A DNA stretch of 64,000 bases from Chrysopilus asiliformis (taxonomy: Eukaryota > Arthropoda > Insecta > Diptera > Rhagionidae). A program made the translations under genes and the position numbers. The notes beneath the pieces are model-generated. The model made no database searches and was not told the DNA's origin. It was given only the letters and a program-made list of their open reading frames with translations. Position 1 is the first letter of the stretch; every line of letters begins with the position of its first letter. The stretch is taken from contig OZ035963.1 of assembly GCA_964034945.1 (NCBI GenBank), positions 41,377,090 through 41,441,089 of the forward strand, written 5' to 3'. Shown here piece by piece: positions 1 through 11,025 of this stretch.

Positions 1-1425
1 GCGTTCCCGATCCATGAAAAATATACTGTGAAGTACTGCGGAATATTCGCATCTACACATCCTCTTAGTCCGCAGTAAATTTTCGTGTGCAATTTCAACA
101 AAAATTTCTGTCAGATGGCCGAGCTTCTTAAGTTTTCCAATAGGTGAAAATCAAAATTTTAAGGTTAGAATGAATTGTCACTTTTGTTTGTTTTCGTACA
201 TCGTACATTAAAACATTTTGAAGTACAAATTTTCTCCAGAATGAAATTAGATTGCAATTACTGTGTTGGAATAACCACTCGCATGTGCAATATCTCTAAA
301 TTGAAATGTGTTGAAACGAAATATTTTGTTTCGGATCTCGAAATTATGGCGATAACGCACAAAATATGGCCTTTACCCCTCATTGCAGGTTCATTTATTC
401 TATTTAATTTCATTTTCTTCTCAGATATTTTGTATCTCTGTTGATTGAGAAATTATTCTCATATTTACAATTTTCAAATTGTGTGCGCTCTTTAATTGTG
501 AGGTTATATTTTACTAGTAATCATCCAAAAGTGCGTTCCCGAGAAAAGTTACTGATCAGTACTGTGCAGTGGTTTTTACATGGGTCGGGAACGCAGCTAT
601 TATGAGGTTAGATTTGGCTTGCAATCATTCAAAATTGCGTTCCCGACGAAAATTATTGGGCGGTACTGCGCAGTTTTTACTTGGCAGCTAACATCTGTGA
701 TGCAGAATTACACAACCAAGCACATAGGGTTTAGATCGCAAGAAAATAAAATTTCGGCAAAAACCGAACCTATGTGGGTAGCTTTCCGTCGCGTAAGAAA
801 CTGAGTTGAAAATTATTACAAAATTTTTGAGATCGCTGATTTTTTTCGCGAAATTTTCCAAATTATCGCCGAATAATATATACCACGATTCGAACCACTC
901 GTGTCATATCCAGCTACCCAGTTTTTGTGGTGTTTTTAAAACTTATATAAAAAAACAAACGGGCCGGACCCATATATTTGGAATAATAGAAAGATTTAAC
1001 AGAAGCCAGTAAATAATCATAAAAATTCGAGAATTGAAAAAAAAACAAACACCAGGAGTATAAAAATAAACTACTTGTTATTTCCCATCCAACATCACTT
1101 ACTAGAAATTTACACTTTTAGAGTTGTCAAATTTACTCTTGTCACCACAAAATTTGCGTTCCTCAAACAATGCTTTGAAAGCCCCTGTTTACTTTCATGT
1201 GGCGTCTTTCGTAAATTCGCAATACACTTGTCCCAGCGAAGCAGTACTTAGTACTTTAGACGATAATGAAATTCGAAATCGTGTGTTTCGTTACGTGCCC
1301 AAGTAAAGATAAATAACTACAGGGTTTCAACCAAAAACAAAACCGGGATAACTGCGATTTATTTTACTCATTTGAGACTTCAAATGTATTATCAAATTAA
1401 ATCCTGCTAAACAGGGTATGTCAAC
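1..1425. other. Non-coding stretch, no supported gene
   Basis: No reading frame here resembles a known protein; the longest are 60-90 codons and lie in AT-rich sequence. The only structure I can support is the GCGTTCCCGA repeat group (1-10, 533-542, 637-646 and inverted at 585-594), listed separately. The region from about 700 to 1425 shows nothing else recognisable. Confidence 0.5.
490..690 (+). repeat. Two diverged tandem units with GCGTTCCCGA
   Basis: Two units of about 100 bp follow each other. Each has GAGGTTA near its start, then AATCATYCAAAA, then GCGTTCCCGA (533-542 and 637-646), then a GTACTGYGCAGT-like block. A third copy of the motif with a similar downstream block begins at base 1, and an inverted one sits at 585-594. 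Short repeated motifs like this are typical of transposon subterminal regions, but no matching terminal repeats are visible in the window. Confidence 0.5.
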
Positions 1426-1902
1426 CAGGGTTGGGACTTGAGGATATGTAAAAGGTACTATTTTTGCCGAAAAAAGGTACTATATTGAGATAATGTGGTA
1501 CTAGATTTTTTTTTAACTATCGTGCAACCAAAATCATTTTTTTATGCTTATTACATATGAGTCAAGAAAAATTTAAAACTCGTAATTTTAGAAAAAGAAT
1601 CCTTAATTCATATGGATTGGCTTTTGCGCTGTAAATATAACCGTTCTCGGTCAAAAAATACTCTAGAAAAACTTCAAAAAATCAATAAAAATTGTCTAGA
1701 TGTATTTGTTTTAAATTTTCGTTTTTATTTCAATTTTTAAAAGCTTTTATTTAGCTCGCTATCTTGTTTGTCTGTTTGTCTGTTTGTCAGATCAAATCTT
1801 GCAACCCAATTTTGACCCACTTCCACTTGTCCGATTGACTTGAAATTTTGCACACTTATATAAGTCCGATGACAATACAATATTTTCACTACTTCGTCCT
1901 TA

Positions 1903-3745
1903 TAAGGATAACGGAAGGTCCTGTAAGGATAACGTGATTATCCTTTTCTCCAAATTTTCCGGAAAAAAATCTATCCTGGGGGTTTTTGGCGTCGCTGAAT
2001 CCGAATCTGTCATTAAAAAGTCAGTAAGGATAACGGAAGGTCCTGTAAGGATAACGTGATTATCCTTTTCTCCAAATTTTCCGGAAAAAAAATCTATTCT
2101 GGGGGTCTATTCTGGGGGTTTTTGAGGTCGCTGAATCCAAATCTGTCATTAAAAAGTCTGTAAGGATAACGGAAGGTCCTGTAAGGATAACGTGATTATC
2201 CTTTTCTCCAAATTTTCCGGAAAAAAATCTATTCTGGGGGTTTTTGGGGTCGCTGAATCCGAATCTGTCATTAAAAAGTCTGTAAGGATAACGGAAGGTC
2301 CTGTAAGGATAACGTGATTATCCTTTTCTCCAAATTTTCCGGAAAAAAATCTATTCTGGGGTTTTTGGGGTCGCTGAATCCGAATCTGTCATCAAAAACT
2401 CTGTAAGGATAACGGAAGGTCCTGTAAGGATAACGTGATTATCCTTTTCTCCAAATTTTCCGGAAAAAAATCTATCCTGGGGGTTTTTGGGGTCGCTGAA
2501 TCCGAATCTGTCATTAAAAAGTCTGTAAGGATAACGGAAGGTCCTGTAAGGATAACGTGATTATCCTTTTCTCCAAATTTTCCGGAAAAAAATCTATTCT
2601 GGGGTTTTTGGGGTCGCTGAATCCGAATCTGTCATCAAAAACTCTGTAAGGATAACGGAAGGTCCTGTAAGGATAACGTGATTATCCTTTTCTCCAAATT
2701 TTCCGGAAAAAAATCTATCCTGGGGGTTTTTGGGGTCGCTGAATCCGAATCTGTCATTAAAAAGTCTGTAAGGATAACGGAAGGTCCTGTAAGGATAACG
2801 TGATTATCCTTTTCTCCAAATTTTCCGGAAAAAAATCTATCCTGGGGGTTTTTGGGGTCGCTGAATCCGAATCTGTCATTAAAAAGTCTGTAAGGATAAC
2901 GGAAGGTCCTGTAAGGATAACGTGATTATCCTTTTCTCCAAATTTTCCGGAAAAAAATCTATTCTGGGGTTTTTGGGGTCGCTGAATCCGAATCTGTCAT
3001 CAAAAACTCTGTAAGGATAACGGAAGGTCCTGTAAGGATAACGTGATTATCCTTTTCTCCAAATTTTCCGGAAAAAAATCTATCCTGGGGGTTTTTGGGG
3101 TCGCTGAATCCGAATCTGTCATTAAAAAGTCTGTAAGTATAACGGAAGGTCCTGTAAGGATAACGTGATTATCCTTTTCTCCAAATTTTCCGGAAAAAAA
3201 TCTATTCTGGGGGTTTTTGGAGTCGCTGAATCCGAATCTGTCATTAAAAAGTCTGTAAGGATAACGGAAGGTCCTGTAAGGATAACGTGATTATCCTTTT
3301 CTCCAAATTTTCCGGAAAAAAATCTATTCTGGGGTTTTTGGGGTCGCTGAATCCGAATCTGTCATCAAAAACTCTGTAAGGATAACGGAAGGTCCTGTAA
3401 GGATAACGTGATTATCCTTTTCTCCAAATTTTCCGGAAAAAAATCTATCCTGGGGGTTTTTGGGGTCGCTGAATCCGAATCTGTCATTAAAAAGTCTGTA
3501 AGGATAACGGAAGGTCCTGTAAGGATAACGTGATTATCCTTTTCTCCAAATTTTCCGGAAAAAAAATCTATTCTGGGGTTTTTGGGGTCGCTGAATCCGA
3601 ATCTGTCATTAAAAAGTCTGTAAGGATAACGGAATGTCCTGTAAGGATAACGTGATTATCCTTTTTCTCAATTGTTCCGGGAAAAAATATATTCTGCGGG
3701 TTTTGGGGTTCGCTGAATACGATTCTCAAGTTAAAAAGCCTGTAA
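1903..3745 (+). repeat. Minisatellite, about 15 units of 121-122 bp
   Basis: Units begin near 1903, 2022, 2159, 2281, 2402, 2524, 2645, 2767, 2888, 3009, 3131, 3254, 3376, 3497 and 3619. Each contains TAAGGATAACGGAAGGTCC, then a second AAGGATAACGTGATTATCCTT that can fold on itself, then a G-run and TCGCTGAATCCGAATCTGTC. Two sub-types alternate over much of the array: one with four Gs and CATCAAAAACTCTG, one with five Gs and CATTAAAAAGTCTG. That is a partial dimeric higher-order pattern. The unit reads through as open frame in places, but this is a by-product of the repeat. Confidence 0.95.
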
Positions 3746-3810
3746 GGACATCTCAAATGTAAAGCTATATATTCGAAGACTAAAAAGAACAAAATAAAAA
3801 AAAATAAAAA

Positions 3811-4052
3811 AAAAATTTTTAAAAAAAGCTTTTATTAAAAAAAATGCACTAAAAAGAAAAAAATAATTTTCTGGACGCTGTGTATCACAAATATAAAAGC
3901 TTTTAAAAAGCGAGATAAAGCATAAAACAATAAAATAAACATTTATCTCGCTTTTTAAAAGCTTTTATATTTGTGATACACAGCGTCCAGAAAATTATTT
4001 TTTTCTTTTTAGTGCATTTTTTTTAATAAAAGCTTTTTTTAAAAAAAATTTT
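3811..4052. repeat. Long hairpin at the element end
   Basis: Two arms of about 105-110 bp are near-perfect reverse complements around a loop of about 22 bp (GCATAAAACAATAAAATAAACA). The arms carry TTCTGGACGCTGTGTATCAC and AAAAGCTTTTA. The same hairpin occurs at about 57775-58000 and, reversed, at about 59205-59450. Confidence 0.9.
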
Positions 4053-4415
4053 TTTATTTTTTTTTTTGTATAAACTCCATCTAAAAACTTAAATTTCGAG
4101 GAGTATTTTGAGCTATTGCTAATATAAATCATATTTCCATTGCCTACGATTGATTTTCATGTCTCCCTTAATAAGACGAATTCAGTAGTCTTCAATTAAA
4201 GAGTTGTGGCGGGATCATTTAAAAAAGTACTTTTTTTTCTAATACATAGAAAAGTGATGGCTTTTTAAAGGGAGGTATAAATTCAGATAAAATCATTTTT
4301 TATATAAACCATAAAAAGGTACCAGATTCATGGGCTGTGGTACTAGGGTACTAAATGAGTCAAAAAGATACTACATCTAGTACATATGTACTAAAGTCCC
4401 AACTCTGGTGTCACC

Positions 4416-4768
4416 TCAGAACAAAAATTATTTTCATTTTTTTAATGCCGATTCCAATATCCAGGCGGCGCGCGAGTTATGTTGTTTTAGTTTTTATTGT
4501 TTGATAAAAATAAACGAAACTTTTTTAAGAACAAAAAATTAATCTTTATTACTATCAAAAACTTTACAACTTTTTAAACAATTTTCGACTACTCTTCGCG
4601 AGTCGTTACCGTCCCAGACTTAAGTCAAGACTGACTATATTAATTGTATTTTTAATATTAGAATCGATACATTTTGCAAAATTATCGTGAGAACGGTTGC
4701 CGTCTGGTATGCATCCGGTTAGAATTGCTTTTCAATTAATTCCCATGACTTGGAATTAATTTAACTTA
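4416..4768. other. Intervening sequence, nothing recognised
   Basis: AT-rich sequence between two hAT-type insertions. I see no coding frame, repeat or RNA gene here. Confidence 0.4.
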
Positions 4769-4776
4769 CTGAAAAG

Positions 4777-5516
4777 CAGTGTTGTTCCTCTACGCGTAGA
4801 CTTTAATTGTCTACACTTTAGTGTAGACAATAGCGTAGACAATCGATTTGGGGTAGACAATGTAGACATTGGCGTAGACAATGTCGACTTTGCGTAGACA
4901 ATGTAGACTTTCTCATATCTGTCAAAACAAAGTCATTAGTGAGTCATATATTGTCAAAGCCAAAATCGACTGACCTTTGATAGGTCTATATATTATTTGG
5001 TTTGAATTACTTCCGTATAGATTTCCATCTATCTGTAAATACGACAACTCCCACCGGAATTAAGCTAAAGACTAGAAACAAACGTGTTTTTCGAACAAAT
5101 TAAACAGATATTCTTTAATGAGCAAAGCCATCCCATACAAATGAATCAGTTTTTTAAGCAAACGGTTCGTTATATTGAAAAATGTGTAAAGCATAAAGAT
5201 TTTAAAATTCAATGTGATTTCAATTGCAAAAATTAAAAAAAAAGCCGCTTAGATTGCATGAAAAGAATTAGAATTGCCATTAAAGTTTGCTCCGAAGTTC
5301 TCCATTACAGCATTTGGCGATTGTTTCCTGGAAATTGTGCTTTATTATGTTAAAATTAATTGAAGAAAATGAGATTTTAGAACTGAATCAGCTTTCCTTT
5401 ATTTTATGGATTATCTACATTGTCTACGCGTAGAGAATAGACCATTGTCTACAGTAATAGTCTACGCGTAGACAATGGTGTAGTCTACATCACGTAGACT
5501 ACGCGGCACAACACTG
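4777..5516. mobile_element. hAT MITE with GTAGACAATG subterminal repeats
   Basis: The ends CAGTGTTGTTCCTCTACGCG (4777) and CGCGGCACAACACTG (ending 5516) are imperfect inverted repeats. The flanks CTGAAAAG (4769-4776) and CTGAAAAG (5517-5524) are an exact 8-bp duplication, diagnostic of hAT insertion. The outer 130 bp at each end carry many TCTACGCGTAGAC/GTAGACAATG motifs, probably transposase binding sites by analogy with other hAT elements. There is no coding capacity, so it needs a transposase in trans. Confidence 0.88.
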
Positions 5517-5824
5517 CTGAAAAGCTCGTCAAATTTCATTATTTATGGAATTTGACGATGTTATAATTTTTTATATTTTTTGTTAAACGGAAGTGAAATC
5601 TGGGAACGTAACTTGCGTGTGTTCGACATCTCAAAACTAGCATGACGTGACGTCTAAAAAGTTCCATTCATGTTGTTGATGACAATTAAAAATAAAATTA
5701 AAAGCAGGTGTCTGTCTCGTAGAGACGGCCAGAAGACGTGGATCCGCCTATAACGATCGCCAATAGATATTCAAGTAAAAAATTTTATTGAAAATGAAAT
5801 TAAGGAAACAAATTTTTATTTAAA

Positions 5825-6086
5825 ACATAACAAAAGCTATAATTGCCAATCTGGCAATTATTAAAAATCCGTATGGTGATTTAAGTGAACGGCGAACAGT
5901 TGTATGAAAATTCCCAGTTTGAAGTCAAACTTTCTAATTAGATTTTTTTTTTTAATTTATTTCAATCGGATCTTGATGTATGGGAGTTTTATGTAGAATC
6001 ATATCTTAAATAATATTTGTTCTTGCACTTTTTTGATAAGATGTACCGTTTTTGAGATATTCGGTTTTACCATACGGGTATAATAA
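5825..6086 (+). repeat. DINE-like dispersed repeat, deleted copy
   Basis: Contains the family's left part (CATAACAAAAGCTATAATTG through TTTTTGAGATATTCGG) joined directly to the terminal ACCATACGGGTATA. The middle of the consensus, including the (GTCY)n core, is missing. The paralogous unit at 45476-45716 has the same left part. Confidence 0.8.
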
Positions 6087-6141
6087 TTTTATTTATAATT
6101 GGTTTATGATAAGAGAAGTGTGAAATAAATATCATACATAC

Positions 6142-6424
6142 TAGAGAGCCTATTACCTAGAGAGTGGCCATGGGGACATCTAAAAATGGCCGCCGAGCTG
6201 AAAAACGAGCGCGAAAAACTTTAAAAATTTGATTCATTGTCAAAAATAATTGCCAAAATTACTGAAATCAGTTAATATAATTAAAAAACTCTTTTCCGAG
6301 GTATTAAAAATTTTTAGAAAGTCGTAGTTGTTTTAATAAAACGAAAAATTGTTTATAGACTGTCCTAATCAGTAGCACAGTCTATTAAGGTAGCATGACC
6401 ACTCTCTAGGTTAAAGGCTCTCTA
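6142..6424. mobile_element. hAT MITE, TIR TAGAGAGCC
   Basis: A 283-bp insertion with inverted ends TAGAGAGCC and GGCTCTCTA, continuing as imperfect repeats through ACCTAGAGAGTGG. The flanks ATACATAC at 6134-6141 and 6425-6432 are an exact 8-bp duplication. The paralogous site at about 45800-45815 has one ATACATAC and no insert. A fragment of the same family with a single end lies at 48592-48645. Confidence 0.92.
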
Positions 6425-6599
6425 ATACATACTGTGTTCAAAACGCTCCCATTTCTAGTCTTTCGTTCAAATTAGTTATATATATAATAACGAAGGTTTT
6501 ACATAAATTTACTACTATTTCATCGATTCTACTACTGTTTTTCGGCCGATTTACTACGATTTCGAAAATCAAAAGCCACAACCCTGAACAGAACTTTAA

Positions 6600-7486
6600 A
6601 AGGGCCCATAGACGGGCAACTTTGTTGCCAACCTGGTCGCCAACATGCAATGTTGGAGTCGATGTTGTACGTCTGTGGCCAAGTTGGCGGTTGGTTTTTC
6701 ATGTTGTCGACAAGGTTGGTGTAAAATCAAAAAATTTTGAAAACTTAGCATGTTGGCGTTCATGTTAGGGTGTCTGTAGGCAAGTTTACAACCTGGTTGC
6801 CAATCTCAGTTGCATTGAGTACTGCAATGAGAACAGTGAAGTGTCAAAAATAGTTTATTTGATTAAGTTCGGTTGAGTTTGGTTAATTTTACTAGGGTTT
6901 TGATCGTACGACCTGACTCCAAGACTTTGTGGCGATATTCCAGTGAGAAATTTTAAGTCCTTGAAGCTCTGGCCACTTGCCAAAAACCGTAGGGTTGCAG
7001 ACAGCCTTTCATTTGCAGGAATAGCTATTCTCATTATCGTGCCCTTTTCAATGAATGGTCTTAGTGCATCCAATAATTCATAGTAGGTGTTGCTGTCCAT
7101 TCTTAAAAAGTTTTTGAAATCGTCAAGTGCAGTCACACGTAGTTCACGCATTAAATTTGAATGAGAAAACTGAGCACGGTTCTGATACCACTCCTTTGCC
7201 AAAATTTTTTTTCTTTTTCAAAGGGGGCACCTCATCTTCGCACAACTCGTTTAAAACCAATACCAATAACAAATCCTTACTCATTTTTCACTAGTCAACT
7301 AATACCCTATAGTTGTCCTATAACCATATAGTAAACTATAAACAATAAAAAAATTAGAGAAATCACCTAAAGTCGACGGGATCTTGTTAAAAATGATGTT
7401 GACAACTTGGTTGCCAACATTCCGTCTCGTCTGTGGTGAAAACTACCACCCAGGTTGGAAACAAAGTTGCCCGTCTATGCGCCCTT
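6600..7486. mobile_element. PIF/Harbinger element, internally deleted
   Basis: The ends AAGGGCCCATAGACGGGCAA (6600) and its inverted partner ending GTCTATGCGCCCTT (7486) are flanked by TAA at 6597-6599 and 7487-7489. A 3-bp TWA duplication is the PIF/Harbinger signature, and the empty site is visible in the paralogue near 45970. Several TTGCCAACCTGGTTGC-like motifs recur near both ends. Only the N-terminal third of a transposase remains (6855-7202, minus strand). Confidence 0.9.
6855..7202 (-). pseudogene. Harbinger transposase N-terminal fragment
   Basis: The 115-residue frame has features of the Harbinger nuclease N-terminus: W near residue 5, an LMREL stretch at about 18, FKNFLRMDSNTYYELL at about 29-44 (the usual FLRM...F..LL), a proline region RPFIEKGTIMR, then ERLSATLRFLASGQSFKDL at about 64-82. 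The family's DDE catalytic part would follow but is absent; the frame runs into low-complexity sequence at residue 95. It is a deletion remnant. The separate Myb-like protein of these elements is not seen. Confidence 0.75.
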
Positions 7487-7572
7487 TAATGCTGGGAGCG
7501 AAATATCGCTCTCTTAAGCGGCCCCTACACGTTCAATCTTACAGTCAATCATGCTGTCCCAGCAAAAAGCTT

Positions 7573-8013
7573 ATGGGCCTATTCTTAAAATGTAAGATTG
7601 CTCTGTATCTGTAACTTTACATTTTCAGTCCACTTTGCTATTCACAAACTGTAACTTTGACATTCTGTATCTGTAACTAGCTGTCAAATCATCTGTAAGT
7701 TTATGCCGAGAGAAAACTTATCCATAAGGTTACATTTTTTAAGAAAAATGCAAAATTTTAAGAATAAAGGAAATATGTCGGACTTAATATTGTTGTATAA
7801 TGGATGGGAAGAAGATTCTGAGTAAGTTAAATAAAAATACTTAGAAAGAAATGTTTATACGATTTGTTATACAGTTCAGAAGAAGCAACTGTCAGGAATC
7901 CCTATTATTCAGTTACAGTTTGTGAATACCAATTTGGAATCTAATGTAAAATTAGTATGAATCATGTGGAACATGTAAAGTTACAGTTGCAGATACATTT
8001 ACAGCCCCATTAT
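7573..8013. mobile_element. Palindromic MITE
   Basis: The left end carries GTATCTGTAACTTTACA. The right end carries the reverse, TGTAAAGTTACAGTTGCAGATAC. Both lie just inside GGGCC/GCCCC-like termini. It interrupts the TCAATCATGC motif series of the outer element. No open frame of note. Termini and duplication are not sharp enough to name a superfamily. Confidence 0.5.
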
Positions 8014-9141
8014 TTGCACTAGACGCTCAATCATGCACGCAAGCATCACTTATTTCGAAACAGCCAAACCGACAGCACACAACACTTAATATAAATTTAA
8101 AAAAAAAACTATTTAAAACAACATTTAATACCCTAGTAACCATTTTATGGGAAAGTTGTCGGAATCTCCAAAGGATTCGATCCTATGGATTTTTTTTTCC
8201 ATTGGATTTGTCAGGGAATCAAATTGGAAATCCGATAAAATCCGCTATGAAAAAAATCCCCCGTTCCGAAACTCACTAATACATGCATATTCAATATGGA
8301 TTGGAATTCGAAGTGTAAAACCGGTGGAATGCCTCTTGGAAACTCTGTGGAACTTCCTTATGAAATGTTCTGGAAATGAATAACGATTTTTGTCGGATAT
8401 ATAATTGGAAGTGTCTAGTAAATGTTTCAGAAAGATCTACTAATTCTCCTTGGGAACTTTTTAGAGGTTTCCGTGGAAAGTTTAGGGAGCCTCTTTGGGA
8501 AATGCTGGTATCAAAGAATAAGTATCTGAAGAAGCGAAAGAAACCGAAATTCTCATAACCCACGTTTGAGTGAGCATATGCGATATAGAAAAAAAACGTT
8601 TTAAATGTGCAGGCAAAAGGTAAGTCTCTTTCTGTCATGCACACTTAAATGGTCTCTGCAAAAAAACAAAAACTCATGGAGTTTATGCAATGTGAGAGGG
8701 TGATCCAAATGACCGAATATTTTGAGATAAAAATTTGAAAATCACATTTTTTTTACATAAAAACTGTATTTAGTAACCGAACTATAAGCAAAGAAGGTCC
8801 ACGAGTCATTTTTAAATGAAATTTTTGTTAAAAAGCTGCGTTAAGCTGTTTTTTTTTTTCTTAAATTGCTGTGACATAAGGCTCACCCTAAACACGAAAT
8901 TTTCTCTCATCACAAACACAAACATAGTGCGGCTGGCCCCATTTGTTTACATTTTGTTGAGGCATTGAAGAAATCATTTTTCGTATGTTTTTCACTGAGC
9001 CAAAATAGGTTTCCGCACTGAATAATAATGGCACGAATAAAATTTTTGAAAAAAATTTAAAAAATTCATGTGCACATGTCCATATACATAATAAAAAACA
9101 TAATTTAAAATGTTTAAATCGGTTCTAATCTGATGACGAAA

Positions 9142-9684
9142 ATGAATTACACCAGTGTGTTTAGAATGATAAACATAACAAAAGCTATAATTGCCAATCT
9201 GGCAATCATTGGAGACCCGTATGGTGATATTCGTATGAAAATTCGAACAGTTGTACCAAAATTCCACTTTGAAGTCAAACTTTCCAATAAGATTTTTTAA
9301 AATTTATTCCAATCGGATTTTGATGTATGGGAGTTTTATGTAGAATCATATCCTAAATAACTTTTGTTCTTGGACTTTTTTGATGAAATGCACCGTTTTT
9401 GAGATATTCACCCCTAATGGTCCATTTTTGCCCATTAACGAACTTAGCCTCGCAATTTACGAAAAACGGATCTGTGCAAAATTTCAAGTCTCTAGCTCAA
9501 TCCGTGCGCCCGCAATCCGCGCCACAGACGGACAGACAGACGGACGGACGGACATGCTAAATTCAACTTTTTTCATCACTCTAAACACACTGGTGTAATT
9601 CATTTTTGTGTGTGATGACGGGATCTGAGCGTTACAAACGGTAAGGCAAAGTTAGTATACCCTTTGGTTTCACCATACGGGTAT
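9142..9684 (+). repeat. DINE-like repeat, near full length
   Basis: Runs from the AAAGCTATAATTGCCAATCT block through GATATTC, CCCATTAACGAACTTAGCCT, a short GACGGACAGACGGACGGACG core, TCTAAACACACTGGTGTAAT, TGATGACGGGATC and the terminal CACCATACGGGTATAAAAA. A reversed scrap of the right end (AATGAATTACACCAGTGTGT) sits just before it at 9142-9171. The open frames inside it are repeat-derived and are not genes. Confidence 0.85.
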
Positions 9685-10052
9685 AAAAATAATTAATTTT
9701 TGCATGTCCGTCCGTCCGTCTGTGGCGCGGATTGCGGGCGCACGGATTGAGCTACAGACTTGAAATTTTGCGCAGATTCGTTTTTCGTAAAATGCGAGGC
9801 TAAGTTCGTTCATGAGCAAAAATGGACTATTAGAAGGGGATACCCCCCATACGAACGAAAACGTTTTTGGTGAAAAACGGTGCATTTTATCAAAAAAGTA
9901 CAAGAACGAAAGTTGTTTAGGATATGATTCTACATAAATCTCCCATACATTAAAATCCGATTGGAATAAATTTTAAAAAATCTTATTGAAAAGTTTGCCT
10001 TTAGAGTGGAATTTTGATACAACTGTTCTCCATTCACTTAAATCACCATACC
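9685..10052 (-). repeat. DINE-like repeat, inverted, truncated
   Basis: Directly abuts the previous copy in opposite orientation: the GTCCGTCCGTCCGTCTGTGG core, then AATGCGAGGCTAAGTTCG, GAACGAAAACG, and the left block ending CACTTAAATCACCATA. The left terminal AAAGCTATAATTG part is missing. The pair forms a head-on inverted arrangement. Confidence 0.85.
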
Positions 10053-10339
10053 ATAACCACATTTTAAAATTTAATAGAATAGAATACTATAATTTATTAA
10101 CATGAATTTGTGAAAACAGGCAACAATGGATAAATTTTCAATGTCCAAATGAAGAAATTAGGCAACATAAGCGTTTCATGGCACACATTTAAAAAGAGAA
10201 GCTTTCGATCAAGCTTTTGTATCGGTTAATCGAAAATGAAATGGCGCCACTATCTAACTCTGAGCTTTTTTTCCTTAGGATAGCCTCTTAAATTTATCTT
10301 AGGAAAAAAAATTTGCTAACTTCGATAAATCGGTTAGAT

Positions 10340-10471
10340 TTGATAAACATAAACGGCACTTGCATTGATCGTGTTTGCGAACTTCATTTCCACGAAAGAA
10401 TGTTTTGTTCCGCAAATCGTCTTCGGAAAAATTCTTGTCCTGTGGTTTCATTGTCTACTACTGGCATTTAA
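10340..10471 (+). pseudogene. THAP-type zinc-finger fragment
   Basis: A short frame ending at the TAA of 10469-10471 contains VCELHFHERMF followed by RLRKNSCPVV. This resembles the last Cys and His (C..HF) of a C2CH THAP domain and its RLK..(A)VP tail. A possible splice acceptor CTTAG lies at 10290-10294. The first Cys pair and the conserved Trp of THAP are not visible upstream in a joined frame, so this is one exon or a remnant. THAP domains occur both in P-type transposases and in insect host proteins. Confidence 0.4.
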
Positions 10472-11025
10472 GATATCCAAATAACACATTTGTTTTAAAT
10501 TATTGAATTCTGAAATGTGCGATTTTTCTAAAAATTGAGTAACAGCTTCATAGAACTATAAACTAATTCATTTAATAAACATATTGTTGAAAGTTGTTAT
10601 AAAACTAAAAGCCAAGCAATAGATTTTTATTAAATTAGTTATGGTTGCTGCATGAAGATGTGAGAATTTAGCTGAAGGTGTTGTGGAAAATCACATATTA
10701 TTTAATTTTTTTTAGCATGAATTTAGATTCAATATTTTTTAAATTTATAATTTGCGAAATGTTCATCTGGCAACCCCCCATATGATGTTTCTCTCAATTC
10801 CGACATCTTGTCTCACATACACATTGAATTTCGTGTTCTTATGCAGACAAGACGACAGCTATACGTTTATCGGACGGACTCTCCACTCATCAAAAAATTT
10901 TGTTCTTTCTTTCTCTTCTTCAGATACTTATTCTTTGCTGGTATGCTTTATATATTCATATCTATGTGATTTCCTTTGGACATCAAGAGAATTTCACCTA
11001 GACAATTCTCATGGCTACATCCTTA

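Larger units (their letters stand above)
1731..4052 (+). mobile_element. DINE/Helentron-like element with internal minisatellite
   Basis: Three copies in this window share one layout: an AAAAGCTTTTATTT end, a short GTCT-type run, a conserved block with TTGACTTGAAATTTTGCAC, a tandem array, and a 240-bp hairpin ending in AATAAAAGCTTTT. The others are at 56697-58000 (+) and 59205-60050 (-). A (GTCY)n tract, central tandem repeats and a terminal stem-loop are known for the DINE-1/mini-me (Helentron-associated) group of flies; assignment to that group is inference. Edges are approximate because of A/T runs. Confidence 0.6.
1426..4407. mobile_element. hAT-type non-autonomous element, interrupted
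   Basis: The left end CAGGGTTGGGACTT at 1426 matches the right end in reverse (CAGAGTTGGGACTT, ending at 4407). The flanks ATGTCAAC (1418-1425) and GTGTCACC (4408-4415) agree at 6 of 8 positions, as expected for an old 8-bp hAT duplication. GGTACTA-type motifs recur near both ends (about 1456-1505 and 4316-4392). No transposase is visible. The interior is filled by the minisatellite-bearing element at about 1731-4052. Confidence 0.65.
5703..6599 (+). repeat. Dispersed repeat unit, left part (paralogue at 45350-46000)
   Basis: From GTGTCTGTCT (5707) this sequence runs parallel to 45359-45985: a GACGGCCAGAAGACGTGGAT block, a partial DINE copy, then ATACATAC, CGGCCGATTTACTACGATTT and AACCCTGA. 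The second copy lacks the MITE at 6142-6424 and the Harbinger element at 6600-7486, so it shows both empty sites. The unit resumes at 7487-7513 after the Harbinger insertion and again after 15318 (ATACATACTTATATATGTG), which places the outer element 7517-15315 inside it too. Confidence 0.8.

Noticed and set aside
1903..3745. Regular 121-bp repeats considered as a CRISPR array
   Set aside because: The units are contiguous with no unique spacers, the DNA is insect nuclear, and no cas genes exist. It is a minisatellite.
8147..8644. Pairs of overlapping opposite-strand frames near 8.3-8.6 kb
   Set aside because: Neither shows a known motif, start context or splice support; the overlap is expected by chance.
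9380..9903. Frames containing NELSLAFYEKRICAKFQVSS
   Set aside because: The same peptide appears from every DINE-like copy in the window and is a translation of a conserved non-coding repeat.
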